A stretch of DNA of 64,000 nucleotides from Rhodovastum atsumiense (GCF_937425535.1 NZ_OW485601.1:549001-613000); one strand, 5' to 3'; counted from the first letter of the stretch, positions 33,565-43,024 are shown. Notes: generated by a model not told the origin, from the letters alone. Program-made: numbers and translations.

Positions 33565-35838
33565 CTACATCGCGTGGAAGCCGAACTGCCCGACGGTCTT
33601 GAGCGTGATCTGGAACAGCAGCGCACTCGCGCCGGAATCATTCACGAGGCTCGTATAGCGCTTGTAGTACACCATGCTGAAGATGAAGCACTCGTTTTCG
33701 TAGGAGGCGGAGCCGGCCAGCGTGGTCATCTCGTGCAGGCGCAGGTCGGCGCGCGCCGAGCCCCCCAGGCTCCATCGCCCGAGTTTCAGGTTGGCGCCGA
33801 CGATGATCTCGTTCCGCGGCACCTCGTACGGGCTCGTCGCGCTCTTGCCGCTGGGAACCAGGTACGAACCGGTCGGCGGGATATCGTAGTAGTAGTAGGG
33901 ATTGACGCTGCTGTACGCATATCCCGTGCTGAAGCGCAGCCAGGACGGGCCGGCGCTGGCCAGCAGGTCGGCGAAGCGCACGTTCATGCTCTGGTGCGGA
34001 TCGAACCGGGCGCGCGCCGTCAGGTCGACCCAGGGCCCCGGCGTGAAGGTCACCCGGCTGACGATGTCGGAGGCCTGGTTCTCCAGCCCGGATCCCACCA
34101 CCCAGGGCGAGCTCTTCTGCATCCGGTAGGACTGGCCGACCAGGCCGTCGACCGATTTGCCGCCGGGGAAATTCCAGCCCGCCTTCAGCGCCACGTTGGC
34201 GCGCACCCCGCCTTCCAGCCGGTCGACGCCCGGGAAGCGGTTGAGCGAGAACAGGTTGGCGTCGGTCAGCTCCTGATCCAGGCTGTCCTCGTTGGGGATG
34301 CGCGTGCTGGTATTGAGGTATTTGGACCCGTTGGGCGCGACGATGAGCTGGGCGATCGGCTCGATCGTCTGCGTGCCCCAGTCCCCGGCGTCGCGCGCCA
34401 GCGGCAGGCGCACCATCACCGCGGCGGTGGGCATCGACTGCGCCGACTGCACCGCGTCGGCCGTGCCGAAATTGGGCTCCTGCGTGAAGCCGTGCGCTGC
34501 GTAGACGGCGTTGTCGACATGCAGCGTGAGGTTCCAGAGATCGCCGTACTGCCCGGTGAAGGGACGATCCCAGTTCAGGCTCAGCCGGCCGCGCTGGGTG
34601 GATGTCCCCTCGTCGCGCAGCACGTTGAACGCCCCGGCATCGAGCGAGAACCGCCCGCCGAGCGCGTCGGGCTCGCCGAAATAGCTGTATTGCCAGCGCG
34701 GCAGCACATAGGGCAGCCGGGAGGTGATCACCGTGCCGGTCAGCCCCTGGTAGGCGCGTGCGTCCAGCCGCGTATAGGAGCCCTGGCCGAAGCCCTCGAG
34801 CCAGACCTGGCTGGTCAGCACCTGGTCCGTGCCGCCACGGATGCGGTAGTCCCGCATGTATTCCTGGCTGCTGGCGCGGTTGATGTCGAAACCCCACCGC
34901 CAGATCTCGTCGATGGCGAAATCGCCGCGGGCGAACACATGCCCGCCGAGCTGGTCATTGTCGTTGGCAACCGACCCTTCCAGCGTGAACCGGCCATTGT
35001 TGAAGAGCTGCCGGTACTGCAGGTTGAGGCCGCCGCCCTGCATGCTGGAGAAGATCGGCGCGATGGTGGCGTCCGACCGTCCGTCGATCACCCAATAATA
35101 CGGAATCGAGGCGAAGGCCCCGAGATGCGTGGAATACCCCGCCGACGGCACCAGCAGGCCGCTCGCCCGTTTCTGCGACGGATCGGGGTGGCTCAGGAAC
35201 GGCAGGTACATCGCCGGCACGCCGAGGAAATCCACCACCGCGTCGTGGTACTCGATCTGCTTGTGCTCGCCGTCCTGCACAGCCGCGCGCGCGCGGATGT
35301 CCCACAGCGGCGGCGCGTTGGGATCGCTCGCGCAGAGATTGCAGGTGGTGTAGACGGCCCGGCTCAGCTCGTTGATGGTGCCATCGGTGCGGCGCGCGCC
35401 ATTGGCGGCCAGCCGTCCGTTCTCCGGCAGCAAGGCCCGCATGTCGCGCAGCACGCCGTCGCGCATCCCCTGCGACAGCTCGGCGTACTCGGCGAACAGC
35501 ACCTGCCCGTCCGGCTCCACCAGCGCGACATTGCCGATCGCCGCGGCGACGCCGGTATTGCGGTCATAGGTGACGCGATCCGCCCGCAGCACGCGGTCGC
35601 CCTGCCAGATCTCGACATGGCCGGAGAGGATCACGTTGGCGGTGTCGCGATCGTACTCGACCGCATCCGCCTGGTAGAACACCGGCTCGTCGCGCGAAAT
35701 CGGCGGCGACTTCGACGTCCCCAGCGCCCCGAGCTGCGCCCAGGCGATCCCGCCGGGCAGGCCGCTCCCCAGCGCTGCCAGCGTGGCCCCCAGCAGCAGA
35801 CGCCGCAGCGCGGCCCCGTCCCGTCGCAAATACGCCAT
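33565..35838 (-). CDS. lptD: LPS-assembly protein LptD
   Basis: A 757-residue outer-membrane protein: signal peptide (about 1-34, ending AWA), an OstA/LptA-like jellyroll (EPVFYQADAVEYDRDTANVILSGHVE in outline, and ADRVTYDRNTGVAAA), then a large C-terminal beta-barrel (LptD domain) ending in an aromatic residue pattern (VGQFGFHAM). With LptE it inserts LPS in the outer leaflet. Cysteines in YTTCNLCASD (about residues 165-168) may form the disulfides that mature LptD. Start ATG 35838, two nucleotides after the lptG stop. Confidence 0.94.
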   Translation of the reverse strand: MAYLRRDGAALRRLLLGATLAALGSGLPGGIAWAQLGALGTSKSPPISRDEPVFYQADAVEYDRDTANVILSGHVEIWQGDRVLRADRVTYDRNTGVAAAIGNVALVEPDGQVLFAEYAELSQGMRDGVLRDMRALLPENGRLAANGARRTDGTINELSRAVYTTCNLCASDPNAPPLWDIRARAAVQDGEHKQIEYHDAVVDFLGVPAMYLPFLSHPDPSQKRASGLLVPSAGYSTHLGAFASIPYYWVIDGRSDATIAPIFSSMQGGGLNLQYRQLFNNGRFTLEGSVANDNDQLGGHVFARGDFAIDEIWRWGFDINRASSQEYMRDYRIRGGTDQVLTSQVWLEGFGQGSYTRLDARAYQGLTGTVITSRLPYVLPRWQYSYFGEPDALGGRFSLDAGAFNVLRDEGTSTQRGRLSLNWDRPFTGQYGDLWNLTLHVDNAVYAAHGFTQEPNFGTADAVQSAQSMPTAAVMVRLPLARDAGDWGTQTIEPIAQLIVAPNGSKYLNTSTRIPNEDSLDQELTDANLFSLNRFPGVDRLEGGVRANVALKAGWNFPGGKSVDGLVGQSYRMQKSSPWVVGSGLENQASDIVSRVTFTPGPWVDLTARARFDPHQSMNVRFADLLASAGPSWLRFSTGYAYSSVNPYYYYDIPPTGSYLVPSGKSATSPYEVPRNEIIVGANLKLGRWSLGGSARADLRLHEMTTLAGSASYENECFIFSMVYYKRYTSLVNDSGASALLFQITLKTVGQFGFHAM

Positions 35839-35840
35839 GA

Positions 35841-36953
35841 TCAGCCGTCTTCCAGATGCAGCAGCAGCGCCACGGCCAGCATCAGCCCCGAAACCGCCGG
35901 GGCCCAGGCCGCCAACGGTGGAGGCAGCGCGCCGGACTGGCCGAATTCCTCGGCAATCTTGGAGATGACGAACAACGCGAAGCCGGCCGCCACCCCGCTC
36001 GCGATCATCCGCGCCACGCCGCCGCGCCGGCTCGGGCGCATCGAGAACCCGGCGGCCAGCAGCGTCATCGTGCCCGCGAGCAACGGCAGCGCCAGCAAAG
36101 TCTGGAATTGCAGCCGGTGCCGGATCGAGGAAAAACCGGACCGGTCGAGCAGCGAGATGAAACCGGGCAAGGCCCAGACGGACAAGGTGTCGGGCGGCGC
36201 GAAGCTCTCCTGCACCCGGTCCACCGTCATGTTGGTGTCCAGCGCCATCGGCCGCGGCGCCGAGGGCAGCCGGCCGGGCTGGATGGTGCGGGCGTTCTCC
36301 AACTGCCACACCCCGGGGCCGAGCTCCGCCCGCGTCGCCTCCACCCGCTCCAGCAGCCGGTCGCCGGCATCAAGACGGAACAGGCTGACATCCTGGGCCA
36401 CCAGCCGGGTCTCGCGCAGTTGCACGCTGCGGGCGTGCAGGATCGCCACCCCCTGCGGCACCAGTCCCTCATCGGACTGGCGCAGCCAGAGCTGGCCGCC
36501 GTTCAGCGCCAGCGGTCCGCCGCCGCTGCGCAGGTACACGTTCTCCAGCGCCTCCGCCCGCGCCCGCATCACCGCCGAGATCGGGCTGAGCGCCGCGGTC
36601 GCGAACGCCCCCATCGCCAGCGCGCAGAGCAGCGGCGCGGCCAGGAACTGCCAGGCGGACACCCCGGAGGCACGCGCCACCACCAGCGCGGAGGAGCGGG
36701 TGAGCCGCCAGAACGCCCAGATCCCGCCCAGCAGCACCGCGAAGGGCAGGATCTGCATGATGATCCAGGGCAGGCGCATGGCGGCGATCTCGGTCACCAC
36801 GGCGAAGGTCGCCTCGGTCCGTGTCGCCGAGCGGCGCAGCAGCTCGATGAAGTCGAACAGGGCGATCAGCCCGGTCAGCCCGGCCAGCATCACGCCCACC
36901 GAGGCGGCGAAGACGCGGGCGATATAAAGGGAAAGCGTCGCGGCGACGGTCAC
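35841..36953 (-). CDS. lptG: LPS export permease LptG
   Basis: A 370-residue YjgP/YjgQ-family permease: three transmembrane helices at each end and a central periplasmic jellyroll (about residues 125-270). The N-terminal YIARVFAASVGVMLAGL and the central IIMQILPFAVLLGGIWAFWRL segments are typical. With LptF and the LptB ATPase it extracts LPS from the inner membrane and hands it to the LptA bridge. Start is GTG at 36953, 3 nt after the lptF stop. LptB and LptC are not in this window. Confidence 0.93.
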   Translation of the reverse strand: MTVAATLSLYIARVFAASVGVMLAGLTGLIALFDFIELLRRSATRTEATFAVVTEIAAMRLPWIIMQILPFAVLLGGIWAFWRLTRSSALVVARASGVSAWQFLAAPLLCALAMGAFATAALSPISAVMRARAEALENVYLRSGGGPLALNGGQLWLRQSDEGLVPQGVAILHARSVQLRETRLVAQDVSLFRLDAGDRLLERVEATRAELGPGVWQLENARTIQPGRLPSAPRPMALDTNMTVDRVQESFAPPDTLSVWALPGFISLLDRSGFSSIRHRLQFQTLLALPLLAGTMTLLAAGFSMRPSRRGGVARMIASGVAAGFALFVISKIAEEFGQSGALPPPLAAWAPAVSGLMLAVALLLHLEDG

Positions 36954-36956
36954 GGG

Positions 36957-38114
36957 TCAGCTCGCCCCCAGCCGCAGTTGCAGGGCAACCGGGACCAGCC
37001 GGAACTGCGGGCCGAACAGCGCCCAGGCGCAGACCAGGCCGGGCAGCACCGCATTCACCCAGATCAGCGGGATCATCGCCGCCTGCTTGGCGGCGAGATT
37101 GGTCAGCAGCAGGGAAGATGCCAGCAGCCCGACCACCGCCAGCACCGCCAGCAGCGGCCGCACCAGCCCGCCATGGCGGCGGAACGTGCCCATCAGCACG
37201 CAGACCAGCGCGACCAGGGTGAAGGTCAGCGTGGTCAGCGGTGATGCCAGGCGCCGGTTTGCCTCCACCTGCAGCTTCGGCAGGTCGCGCTCCAGTACCG
37301 CCCCCGCCACCGGATGCAGCAATTCACCGAGCGACATCTCGCTGATGTCGCGGAATCGCTGCTCCTCCCCGCGCTCGCTGCGGCTGAGGTCGATCATGTT
37401 CTCGGCGAAGGTCAGCACGTTGAGCCGGCCGGTCTGGCGGTCGATCTCCTGGCGGCTGCCGTTGATCAGCAGCACCCGCGGCGCGCCCTCCGATGACACC
37501 AGCCGCCCGCGCTCGGCCAGGATGGTGGCCGGATTGTTCTTCTGCCGGGCGTCCTCGATCAGGATGCCACGCAGCCCGCCATCGGGGTCGCGCGCCCGCA
37601 CATAGACCGTCAGGTCGTCGGAGACCGGGGTGAACACGCCTTCCTGCAGCAGGAAGGCGGCCACGCGGTTGCGGATCTCGAACTGATACTGCCGGAACGC
37701 CTGCGAGGCCGCCGGCACCAGCACCAGGTTCAGCAGGTAGCCGCAGGCCACCGCCACCAGCGCCACCGCGAGCGCCGGCCGCGCCAGCGCCAGCGGCGAC
37801 AGCCCGGCCGCGCGCATCACCGTCAGTTCCCGGTCGCCGGACAACCTCTGGTAGATGAACTGCACCACGACGAAGGTCGTGATCGGCAGGATCACCGAGA
37901 CAAAATAAGGAATCTGCAGGCTCGACAGTTCCAGGAACACCCGAACCGACAACCCACGGTTGACCACCAGCTCGACGAAGCGCAGCGACTGCGTCAGCCA
38001 GATCAGCGCCACCAGCCCGGCGGTGGTGGCGACCAGGGCCAGCAGCAACTGGCGGAAAATATAGCGATCGAGCCGGGTGACAATCGGGCCGATTCGGATG
38101 GGCAGCACGCTCAT
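36957..38114 (-). CDS. lptF: LPS export permease LptF
   Basis: A 385-residue partner of LptG with the same layout: N-terminal LDRYIFRQLLLALVATTAGL, membrane segments, and a periplasmic beta-jellyroll (FVELVVNRGLSVRVFLELSSLQIP lies at the first membrane boundary). First gene of the lptF-lptG-lptD-surA-rsmA block, so the promoter should lie in the 67-nt gap upstream toward the FAD oxidoreductase stop at 38182 or further upstream. ATG at 38114. Confidence 0.93.
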   Translation of the reverse strand: MSVLPIRIGPIVTRLDRYIFRQLLLALVATTAGLVALIWLTQSLRFVELVVNRGLSVRVFLELSSLQIPYFVSVILPITTFVVVQFIYQRLSGDRELTVMRAAGLSPLALARPALAVALVAVACGYLLNLVLVPAASQAFRQYQFEIRNRVAAFLLQEGVFTPVSDDLTVYVRARDPDGGLRGILIEDARQKNNPATILAERGRLVSSEGAPRVLLINGSRQEIDRQTGRLNVLTFAENMIDLSRSERGEEQRFRDISEMSLGELLHPVAGAVLERDLPKLQVEANRRLASPLTTLTFTLVALVCVLMGTFRRHGGLVRPLLAVLAVVGLLASSLLLTNLAAKQAAMIPLIWVNAVLPGLVCAWALFGPQFRLVPVALQLRLGAS

Positions 38115-38159
38115 GCCGGCACTTTAGCCGGGCCGGGGCCACCGGCAAAACCGTGAAGC

Positions 38160-38175
38160 GGCGCCGGGAGGCGCC
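38160..38175 (-). terminator. short hairpin downstream of FAD oxidoreductase
   Basis: GGCGCC-ggga-GGCGCC (6-bp stem), 6 nt after the stop codon of the leftward FAD oxidoreductase gene, followed in that direction by a TTTT run about 12 nt later. A weak terminator candidate before the lptF gene. Confidence 0.4.
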
Positions 38176-38181
38176 TGCACA

Positions 38182-39606
38182 TCATGGCAGGACCTTGCCG
38201 GGGTTCATGATGCCGTGCGGATCCAGCGCCTGCTTGATGCGCCGCATGGTCTCAAGCTCCGCCCCGCCCCGCCAGCCGGGCAGCATCGCCGGCTTCAGCC
38301 GCCCGACCCCGTGCTCGGCCGAAAAACTGCCGCCGAGGTCGCGCACCACCGCGCCGACCGCCGCCATCAGGTCCTGGTCGCGGGCCAGGAAGGCAGCCGG
38401 GTCCATGCCCTCGGGCTGGACCAGGTTGAAGTGAATGTTGCCATCGCCGAGATGCCCGAACGGGACGATGCGGATGCCCGGCAGCAGCGCCTCGCAGGCC
38501 TCCGCCGCCCGGTGGAGCAGCGCCGGGACGCGCGAGACCGGCACCGAGACATCGTTCTTGACCGAGGCGCCGGCCCGCTTCTGCGCCTCGGAATGCTCCT
38601 CGCGCAGCTTCCAGATCGCCGCGCGCTGCGCCCCGGAGGCGGCAATGGCGGCATCCAGCACCACCCCCTCTTCCAGCGCCGCCCCCAGCACCTCCTCCAG
38701 CGCCGGGCGCAGACCAGCCCCGACCCGCGGAGACGCCAGCTCGACCAGGACATAATGGTCGGCCGGGGTCACGAGCGGCAACGCAGAGCCGGGAATATGC
38801 GCCAGCACCAGATCCATGCCGGAGCCCGACATATATTCGAATGCCTGCAGCGCGGCCGGATCCTGCGCCTGGAACCGGGAGAACAGGTCCAGCGCCGCCT
38901 CGGCGGACGGCAGCGCACACAGCGCCACCTCCACCTCGCGCGGCAGCGGAGCCAGCTTCAGCACGGCGGCGGTGATGATGCCGAGCGTCCCCTCGGCGCC
39001 GACGAAAAGCTGGCGCAGGCAATAGCCGGTATTGTCCTTGCGCAGCCGGCGCAAGCCCTCCCAGACCTCCCCGTCCGGCAACACCACCTCCAGCCCGAGC
39101 ACGAGATCACGGGCATTGCCGTAGCGGATCGTGTTGTTGCCGCCGGCATTGGTGGCCAGCACCCCACCGATCTGCGCGGTCCCCTCCGAGGCGATCGACA
39201 ACGGCAGCAGGCAGCCTTTGGCCGCCGCCGCCTCCTGCGCCGCCTTCAGGGTCACCCCGGCCTGCAGGGTCAGGGTCATGTCCACCGGGTCAATCTCGAG
39301 GATCCGGTTGAGCCGGGCGAGCGCCAGCACGATCTCACTGCCGTCCTCGGCCGGCACGGCGCCACCGACCATCGACGTGTTGCCGCCCTGGGGGACGATG
39401 CCCACACCGGCAGCGGCACAGGCCCGCACGACCTCGGCGACCTCCTGCGTGGTGGCGGGCCGAACCACAGCCGGGGGGTGGCCCCGGTAGAGGCGGCGCC
39501 AGTCCTCGGCATAAGGTGCGATATCGGTCGGATCGGTCAGCAACCCTCTCGGGCCGACAATGGCTGCCAGCTCGGTGAGAAAACGCTCTGTTGCAACATG
39601 CGGCAT
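38182..39606 (-). CDS. FAD-linked 2-hydroxyacid oxidase/dehydrogenase (GlcD/D2HGDH type)
   Basis: A 474-residue VAO-fold flavoprotein. FAD-binding PCMH domain: PPAVVRPATTQEVAEVVRAC, the PQGGNTSMVGGAVP loop, IGGVLATNAGGNNTIRYGNARDLVLGLEVVLPDG (in outline), then GTLGIITAAVLKL. The cap/C-terminal domain carries the conserved FGHLGDGNIHFN and EHGVGRLK motifs, where histidines bind a catalytic metal in D-2-hydroxyglutarate and D-lactate dehydrogenases. Substrate is probably a D-2-hydroxyacid. Start ATG 39606. Upstream lies hairpin repeat copy 4. Confidence 0.88.
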   Translation of the reverse strand: MPHVATERFLTELAAIVGPRGLLTDPTDIAPYAEDWRRLYRGHPPAVVRPATTQEVAEVVRACAAAGVGIVPQGGNTSMVGGAVPAEDGSEIVLALARLNRILEIDPVDMTLTLQAGVTLKAAQEAAAAKGCLLPLSIASEGTAQIGGVLATNAGGNNTIRYGNARDLVLGLEVVLPDGEVWEGLRRLRKDNTGYCLRQLFVGAEGTLGIITAAVLKLAPLPREVEVALCALPSAEAALDLFSRFQAQDPAALQAFEYMSGSGMDLVLAHIPGSALPLVTPADHYVLVELASPRVGAGLRPALEEVLGAALEEGVVLDAAIAASGAQRAAIWKLREEHSEAQKRAGASVKNDVSVPVSRVPALLHRAAEACEALLPGIRIVPFGHLGDGNIHFNLVQPEGMDPAAFLARDQDLMAAVGAVVRDLGGSFSAEHGVGRLKPAMLPGWRGGAELETMRRIKQALDPHGIMNPGKVLP

Positions 39607-39660
39607 GGCAGGCCTCCGGCGGCCAAGTTAGAGCCGGGTCGCCACGGGTCAATGCCGCGC

Positions 39661-39730
39661 TTGGGGCGCTGCCCCAAACCCCGCCAAAGGCTTCGCCTCT
39701 GGACTCCAGCAGGGGCCAAAAGGCCCCTGC
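39661..39730 (+). repeat. modular hairpin repeat, copy 4 (short variant)
   Basis: Three stem-loops: TTGGGGC-gct-GCCCCAA (39661-39677), CCAAAGGC-ttc-GCCTCTGG (39684-39702, with one mismatch pair) and GCAGGGGCC-aaaa-GGCCCCTGC (39709-39730). In plus orientation the order GGGGC-gct-GCCCC then a stem with ttc loop matches the start of copy 3 (62026 onward), but the long conserved core is missing. Lies between the alpha-E gene stop and the FAD oxidoreductase start, both on the minus strand. Confidence 0.7.
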
Positions 39731-39739
39731 ACCCCTCTC

Positions 39740-40738
39740 CTACCCTTGTTTCTGCGACTGCTCGGCGTAGGGGCGCCAGTCGCGGAAGAACGCGGTGCCG
39801 ATCTCGCCGGCGAGGTCGATCAGGCCACATTGCAAATGGTCGAGGAAATGATGCAGGCCCTCGTCCAGGATCGTCTGGACGGTCGGCCCCAGCAACGTGG
39901 TCCGCAACTCCTCGACCTGTTCCAGCGCCCGCACGGTGCCCCGCAGCCCCCAGGTGGCGCGCAGCCGGTTCAGCACCCAGTCGACCTGCTCCAGGCAGAG
40001 CGCGACACTGCGGGGGAAGTGATTGTCACGCAACAGGAAACCTACCACGTCGGCGGGGGTGAAGCCCGCTGGGGCGATGCGGCGGAAGGCGTGATAGCCG
40101 GCCGCGGCCCGCAGCACACCGCCCCACTGCGTCAGCTCGGCCACGCGCCGCGCCTCGCCGTTGGTGGCGGGGACCAGCAGGTGATAGCGGATGTCCAGCA
40201 TCCGGGTAGTCTGGTCAGCGCGCTCGATCTGGCGCCCGAGCTGGTAGAACAGCCAGCCCTGGTCGCGGAAGAACGTTCCCTCGGTGATGCCGGTATGGGT
40301 CTGCACGCCCTCCTTGATGCGCGCACACAGCCGCGACAACCGGTCGCCCTGCAGATCGGCGGCATCGATCGCCACCATGTCACGGTGAAAGACGTTCAGT
40401 TGTACCCACATCTCCGTCGAGATCAGCGGGCGCAGGGTGCGCGCATTCATGCGGGCCGCTTCCAGCGCGGCCGGCACGCTGGTGGGATTGTCGTGGTCGA
40501 GCAGGTAGAAGCGCTTCACCGCCTCCGCCCCCGGGGCCAGCCCACGCTCGGCGAAGCCCGCCTCGTCGGCGTTGATGCGCACCAGGGCGAACCAGCTTTC
40601 GCTCTCGCGGCCGGGGCTCTCGAAATTCTGGGTGACGTCGATGAGACGGGCGATGTTCTCGACGCGCTCGAGATACCGGGCCATCCAGAACAGGCCCTCG
40701 GCATAGCGCGCGAGCAGCGGCAATTCGTTGCGCATCAT
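39740..40738 (-). CDS. alpha-E domain protein
   Basis: A 332-residue all-helical protein of the alpha-E family: LPLLARYAEGLFWMARYLERVENIARL near the N-terminus (in outline), SWFALVRINADEAGF and the core WLFYQLGRQIERADQTTRM, with QWGGVLRAAAGYHAFRR. Alpha-E proteins almost always accompany circularly permuted ATP-grasp proteins in predicted peptide- or amide-bond-forming gene clusters; the biochemical role is not known. ATG at 40738 overlaps the upstream ATP-grasp stop (ATGA), so the two are translationally coupled. The usual third partner (a transglutaminase-like protease) is absent here: hairpin repeat copy 4 and an oxidoreductase follow. Confidence 0.85.
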   Translation of the reverse strand: MMRNELPLLARYAEGLFWMARYLERVENIARLIDVTQNFESPGRESESWFALVRINADEAGFAERGLAPGAEAVKRFYLLDHDNPTSVPAALEAARMNARTLRPLISTEMWVQLNVFHRDMVAIDAADLQGDRLSRLCARIKEGVQTHTGITEGTFFRDQGWLFYQLGRQIERADQTTRMLDIRYHLLVPATNGEARRVAELTQWGGVLRAAAGYHAFRRIAPAGFTPADVVGFLLRDNHFPRSVALCLEQVDWVLNRLRATWGLRGTVRALEQVEELRTTLLGPTVQTILDEGLHHFLDHLQCGLIDLAGEIGTAFFRDWRPYAEQSQKQG

Positions 40739-42210
40739 GCCACCTCCGCTTCGGCCAGGACCCAGGTGTCCTTCGACCCGCCGCCCTGGGACGAATTCAC
40801 CACCAGGCTGCCCGGGCGCAGCGCCACCCGCGTCAGCCCGCCCGGCAACACCCAGGTCTGCCGCCCGGTGACCGCATAAGGCCGCAGGTCGAGATGCCGC
40901 GGCCGGATCCCCTCGTCGCAGAGCGTCGGAGCGACCGACAGCGAGATCACCGGCTGGCTGATCCAGTTGGCGGGATCGGCCAGCAGCGCCGCGCGGGCAT
41001 GTTCGAGCTGGGCGCGGGAGGCGTGCGGGCCGATGGTGATGCCATAGCCCCCGGATTCCCCGACAGGCTTGATCACCAGCTGGTCCAGATGCGCGAGCGT
41101 ATAGGCCAGCCCTTCCGGCTCGCGACAGATATGGGTCTCGACATTGGGCAGGATCGGATCCTCGGACAGGTAGTAGCGGATGATCCTTGGCATATAAGCG
41201 TACACCGCCTTGTCGTCGGCGACGCCGGTGCCGACCGCGTTGGCCAGCGCCACGTTGCCGCGCCGCCACGCCCCGATCAGGCCCGGCACGCCGAGCAGGC
41301 TTTCCGGCCGGCCAACGGTGGGGTCGAGGAAGTCGTCGCTGATGCGCCGGTAGATGGTATGCACCGGGCGCCGCCCGCCGGTGGTGCGCATCCACACCCG
41401 GTCCTGCTCGACGAACAGGTCGGCCCCCTCGACCAGCGGCACCCCCATTTCGCGCGCGAGAAAGACGTGCTCGAAATAAGCCGAGTTGTAGATGCCGGGG
41501 CTGAGCAGCACCACTTGCGGGTCATCCACCCCCTCGGGCGCGATCTCGACCATGGCGCTCAACAGGCGCTCGCCATAATCGTCGACCGGCCGCAGCCGCA
41601 TCCCCGCCATCAGGTCGGGGAAGGCCCGCGACATCATGTGGCGGTTCTCGACGACGTAGGACACGCCGGAAGGCGTGCGACCGTTATCTTCCAGGACCAT
41701 GAAATTGCCGGCGGTGTCGCGCACGATGTCGGTGCCGCAGATATGCACGTAGGTGCCGAACCGGACCGGGAAATCCTCCATCTCCGGCCGGTAATTGGCA
41801 TTCCCGAGCACGAGTTCGGCCGGCACCACGCCATCCTTGAGGATCCGCCGCTCGTGGTAGATGTCGTGCAGGAACGCATTGAGCGCCGCGACTCGCTGCT
41901 GCACGCCGGTATCGATGACCCGCCATTCCGCCGCGGTCAGAATGCGCGGAATGCAGTCGAACGGCATGATCCGGTCGATTGCGGTGGCATCCGAATAAAC
42001 CGTGAAGGTGATGCCGAGGTTGAACAGATCGTTCTCGGCCGCCTGGGCACGCGCGCGCAGCGCGTCGAGTCCAATGGATCCAATGCGTTCGCGCACGACG
42101 GCCGCGGCACCACCATCGCCCGCCCTCTCGCTCGTGAGTTCGCAGAAAAACGGCCCCGGGCGATAATCGCGGAAAGGGTCGGAAGCGACGTCGATCTGGC
42201 TTTCTGGCAT
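40735..42210 (-). CDS. circularly permuted ATP-grasp family protein
   Basis: A 491-residue type 2 circularly permuted ATP-grasp protein. Characteristic segments are FNLGITFTVYSDATAIDRIMPFDCIPRIL (in outline), AALNAFLHDIYHERRILKDGVVP, NFMVLEDNGRTPSGVSYV, AYFEHVFLAREMGVPLVEGADL, and the nucleotide-binding end LDQLVIKPVGESGGYGI. ATP-grasp enzymes join a carboxylate to an amine or thiol through an acyl phosphate, so a peptide or amide ligase role is inferred. Start ATG 42210, only in-frame start with the expected family N-terminus. Divergent from the lipoprotein gene at 42391. Confidence 0.88.
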   Translation of the reverse strand: MPESQIDVASDPFRDYRPGPFFCELTSERAGDGGAAAVVRERIGSIGLDALRARAQAAENDLFNLGITFTVYSDATAIDRIMPFDCIPRILTAAEWRVIDTGVQQRVAALNAFLHDIYHERRILKDGVVPAELVLGNANYRPEMEDFPVRFGTYVHICGTDIVRDTAGNFMVLEDNGRTPSGVSYVVENRHMMSRAFPDLMAGMRLRPVDDYGERLLSAMVEIAPEGVDDPQVVLLSPGIYNSAYFEHVFLAREMGVPLVEGADLFVEQDRVWMRTTGGRRPVHTIYRRISDDFLDPTVGRPESLLGVPGLIGAWRRGNVALANAVGTGVADDKAVYAYMPRIIRYYLSEDPILPNVETHICREPEGLAYTLAHLDQLVIKPVGESGGYGITIGPHASRAQLEHARAALLADPANWISQPVISLSVAPTLCDEGIRPRHLDLRPYAVTGRQTWVLPGGLTRVALRPGSLVVNSSQGGGSKDTWVLAEAEVA

Positions 42211-42390
42211 ATCGGGGTGCTCGCCGGCGCTGAAAGTTTGCAAACGCCACGAAGCATAGCAGACATATTCAGCGTGCAACCCCCTTCTTCGCGGCGCTGC
42301 AGCGAAGGGGCGGGGCCAAGCGGGGCGGTTGCGCGACACGGCGGACCGTGCCTATTCCTGCACTTCCCTCCCTGCCTCTGGATGATTCCC

Positions 42391-42972
42391 ATGCTGCGTC
42401 CCGCGCTGGCCCTGGTTCTCCTCGCTTTGATCGCCGGCTGCACTGACAAGGAACCCCCGGCCCCGCCGCAGGTCGCCTATCAGCCGCCGCCGCTGCCCGA
42501 GCCGCCTCCGGCGCCGTGGTGTGCCCGTCCGGGTGAAGTGACGGCGTTCTCGGTCGCCGCGCTGAAAAGCAACCTGATGGTTACGGCCATCTCCTGCCGG
42601 GCGGAAGACAAGTACAACGCCTTCGTGAACCGGTACCGGCCGTCGCTGCTGCAACAGGAGAAGACGGCGGAGACCTATTTCAGCCGTAACGACAAGCGGC
42701 GCTGGCAGCAGTCGCGCGACGACTACATCACCCAGCTCGCCAACGCGCAGTCGCAGCGCGCCATGGTGCTGGGGTCGCAGTTCTGCGAACGCAGCCTGGG
42801 TCAGTTCGATGAAGTCATGGCCCTGCAGAAGCCCGAGGAACTGCCCCGCTTCGCCGAAACGAAGACGCAGTCCCTGCCGCAGGCGATGAAGTTCGCAGAA
42901 TGCCCGGCGACCGCGGCGCCGGCCCCCGCGCCGGCGAAGGCCGTGGCGGCAGCGAAGAAGAAGAAGAAGTAA
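42391..42972 (+). CDS. proline-rich lipoprotein, unknown function
   Basis: A 193-residue lipoprotein: signal peptide with lipobox LIAGC (Cys about 17), then a proline-rich linker (PPAPPQVAYQPPPLPEPPPAP), a helical domain with conserved-looking CRAEDKYNAFVNRYRPSL and QSQRAMVLGSQFCERSLG, and an Ala/Pro plus oligolysine tail (KKKKK). The lysine tail and proline linker suggest a spacer that reaches through peptidoglycan. An ATG at 42382 would add three residues. I do not recognise a named family. A hairpin follows at 42995-43024 and a strong terminator at 43114-43158. Confidence 0.7.
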   Translation: MLRPALALVLLALIAGCTDKEPPAPPQVAYQPPPLPEPPPAPWCARPGEVTAFSVAALKSNLMVTAISCRAEDKYNAFVNRYRPSLLQQEKTAETYFSRNDKRRWQQSRDDYITQLANAQSQRAMVLGSQFCERSLGQFDEVMALQKPEELPRFAETKTQSLPQAMKFAECPATAAPAPAPAKAVAAAKKKKK

Positions 42973-42994
42973 CGCAGCGCCCCCGTCACCCCGG

Positions 42995-43024
42995 CCCTGG
43001 CAACGGATGGTTTCGTTGCCAGGG
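42995..43024 (+). terminator. hairpin after the lipoprotein gene
   Basis: 11-bp stem CCCTGGCAACG / CGTTGCCAGGG with an 8-nt loop, 22 nt after the lipoprotein stop. No U-run follows; the run-terminated hairpin is further downstream at 43114-43158. Confidence 0.5.

Noticed and set aside
33532-36927. Long plus-strand open frame opposite lptD and lptG
   Set aside because: Shadow of conserved LptD/LptG codons; composition typical of antisense of GC-rich genes, no homology.
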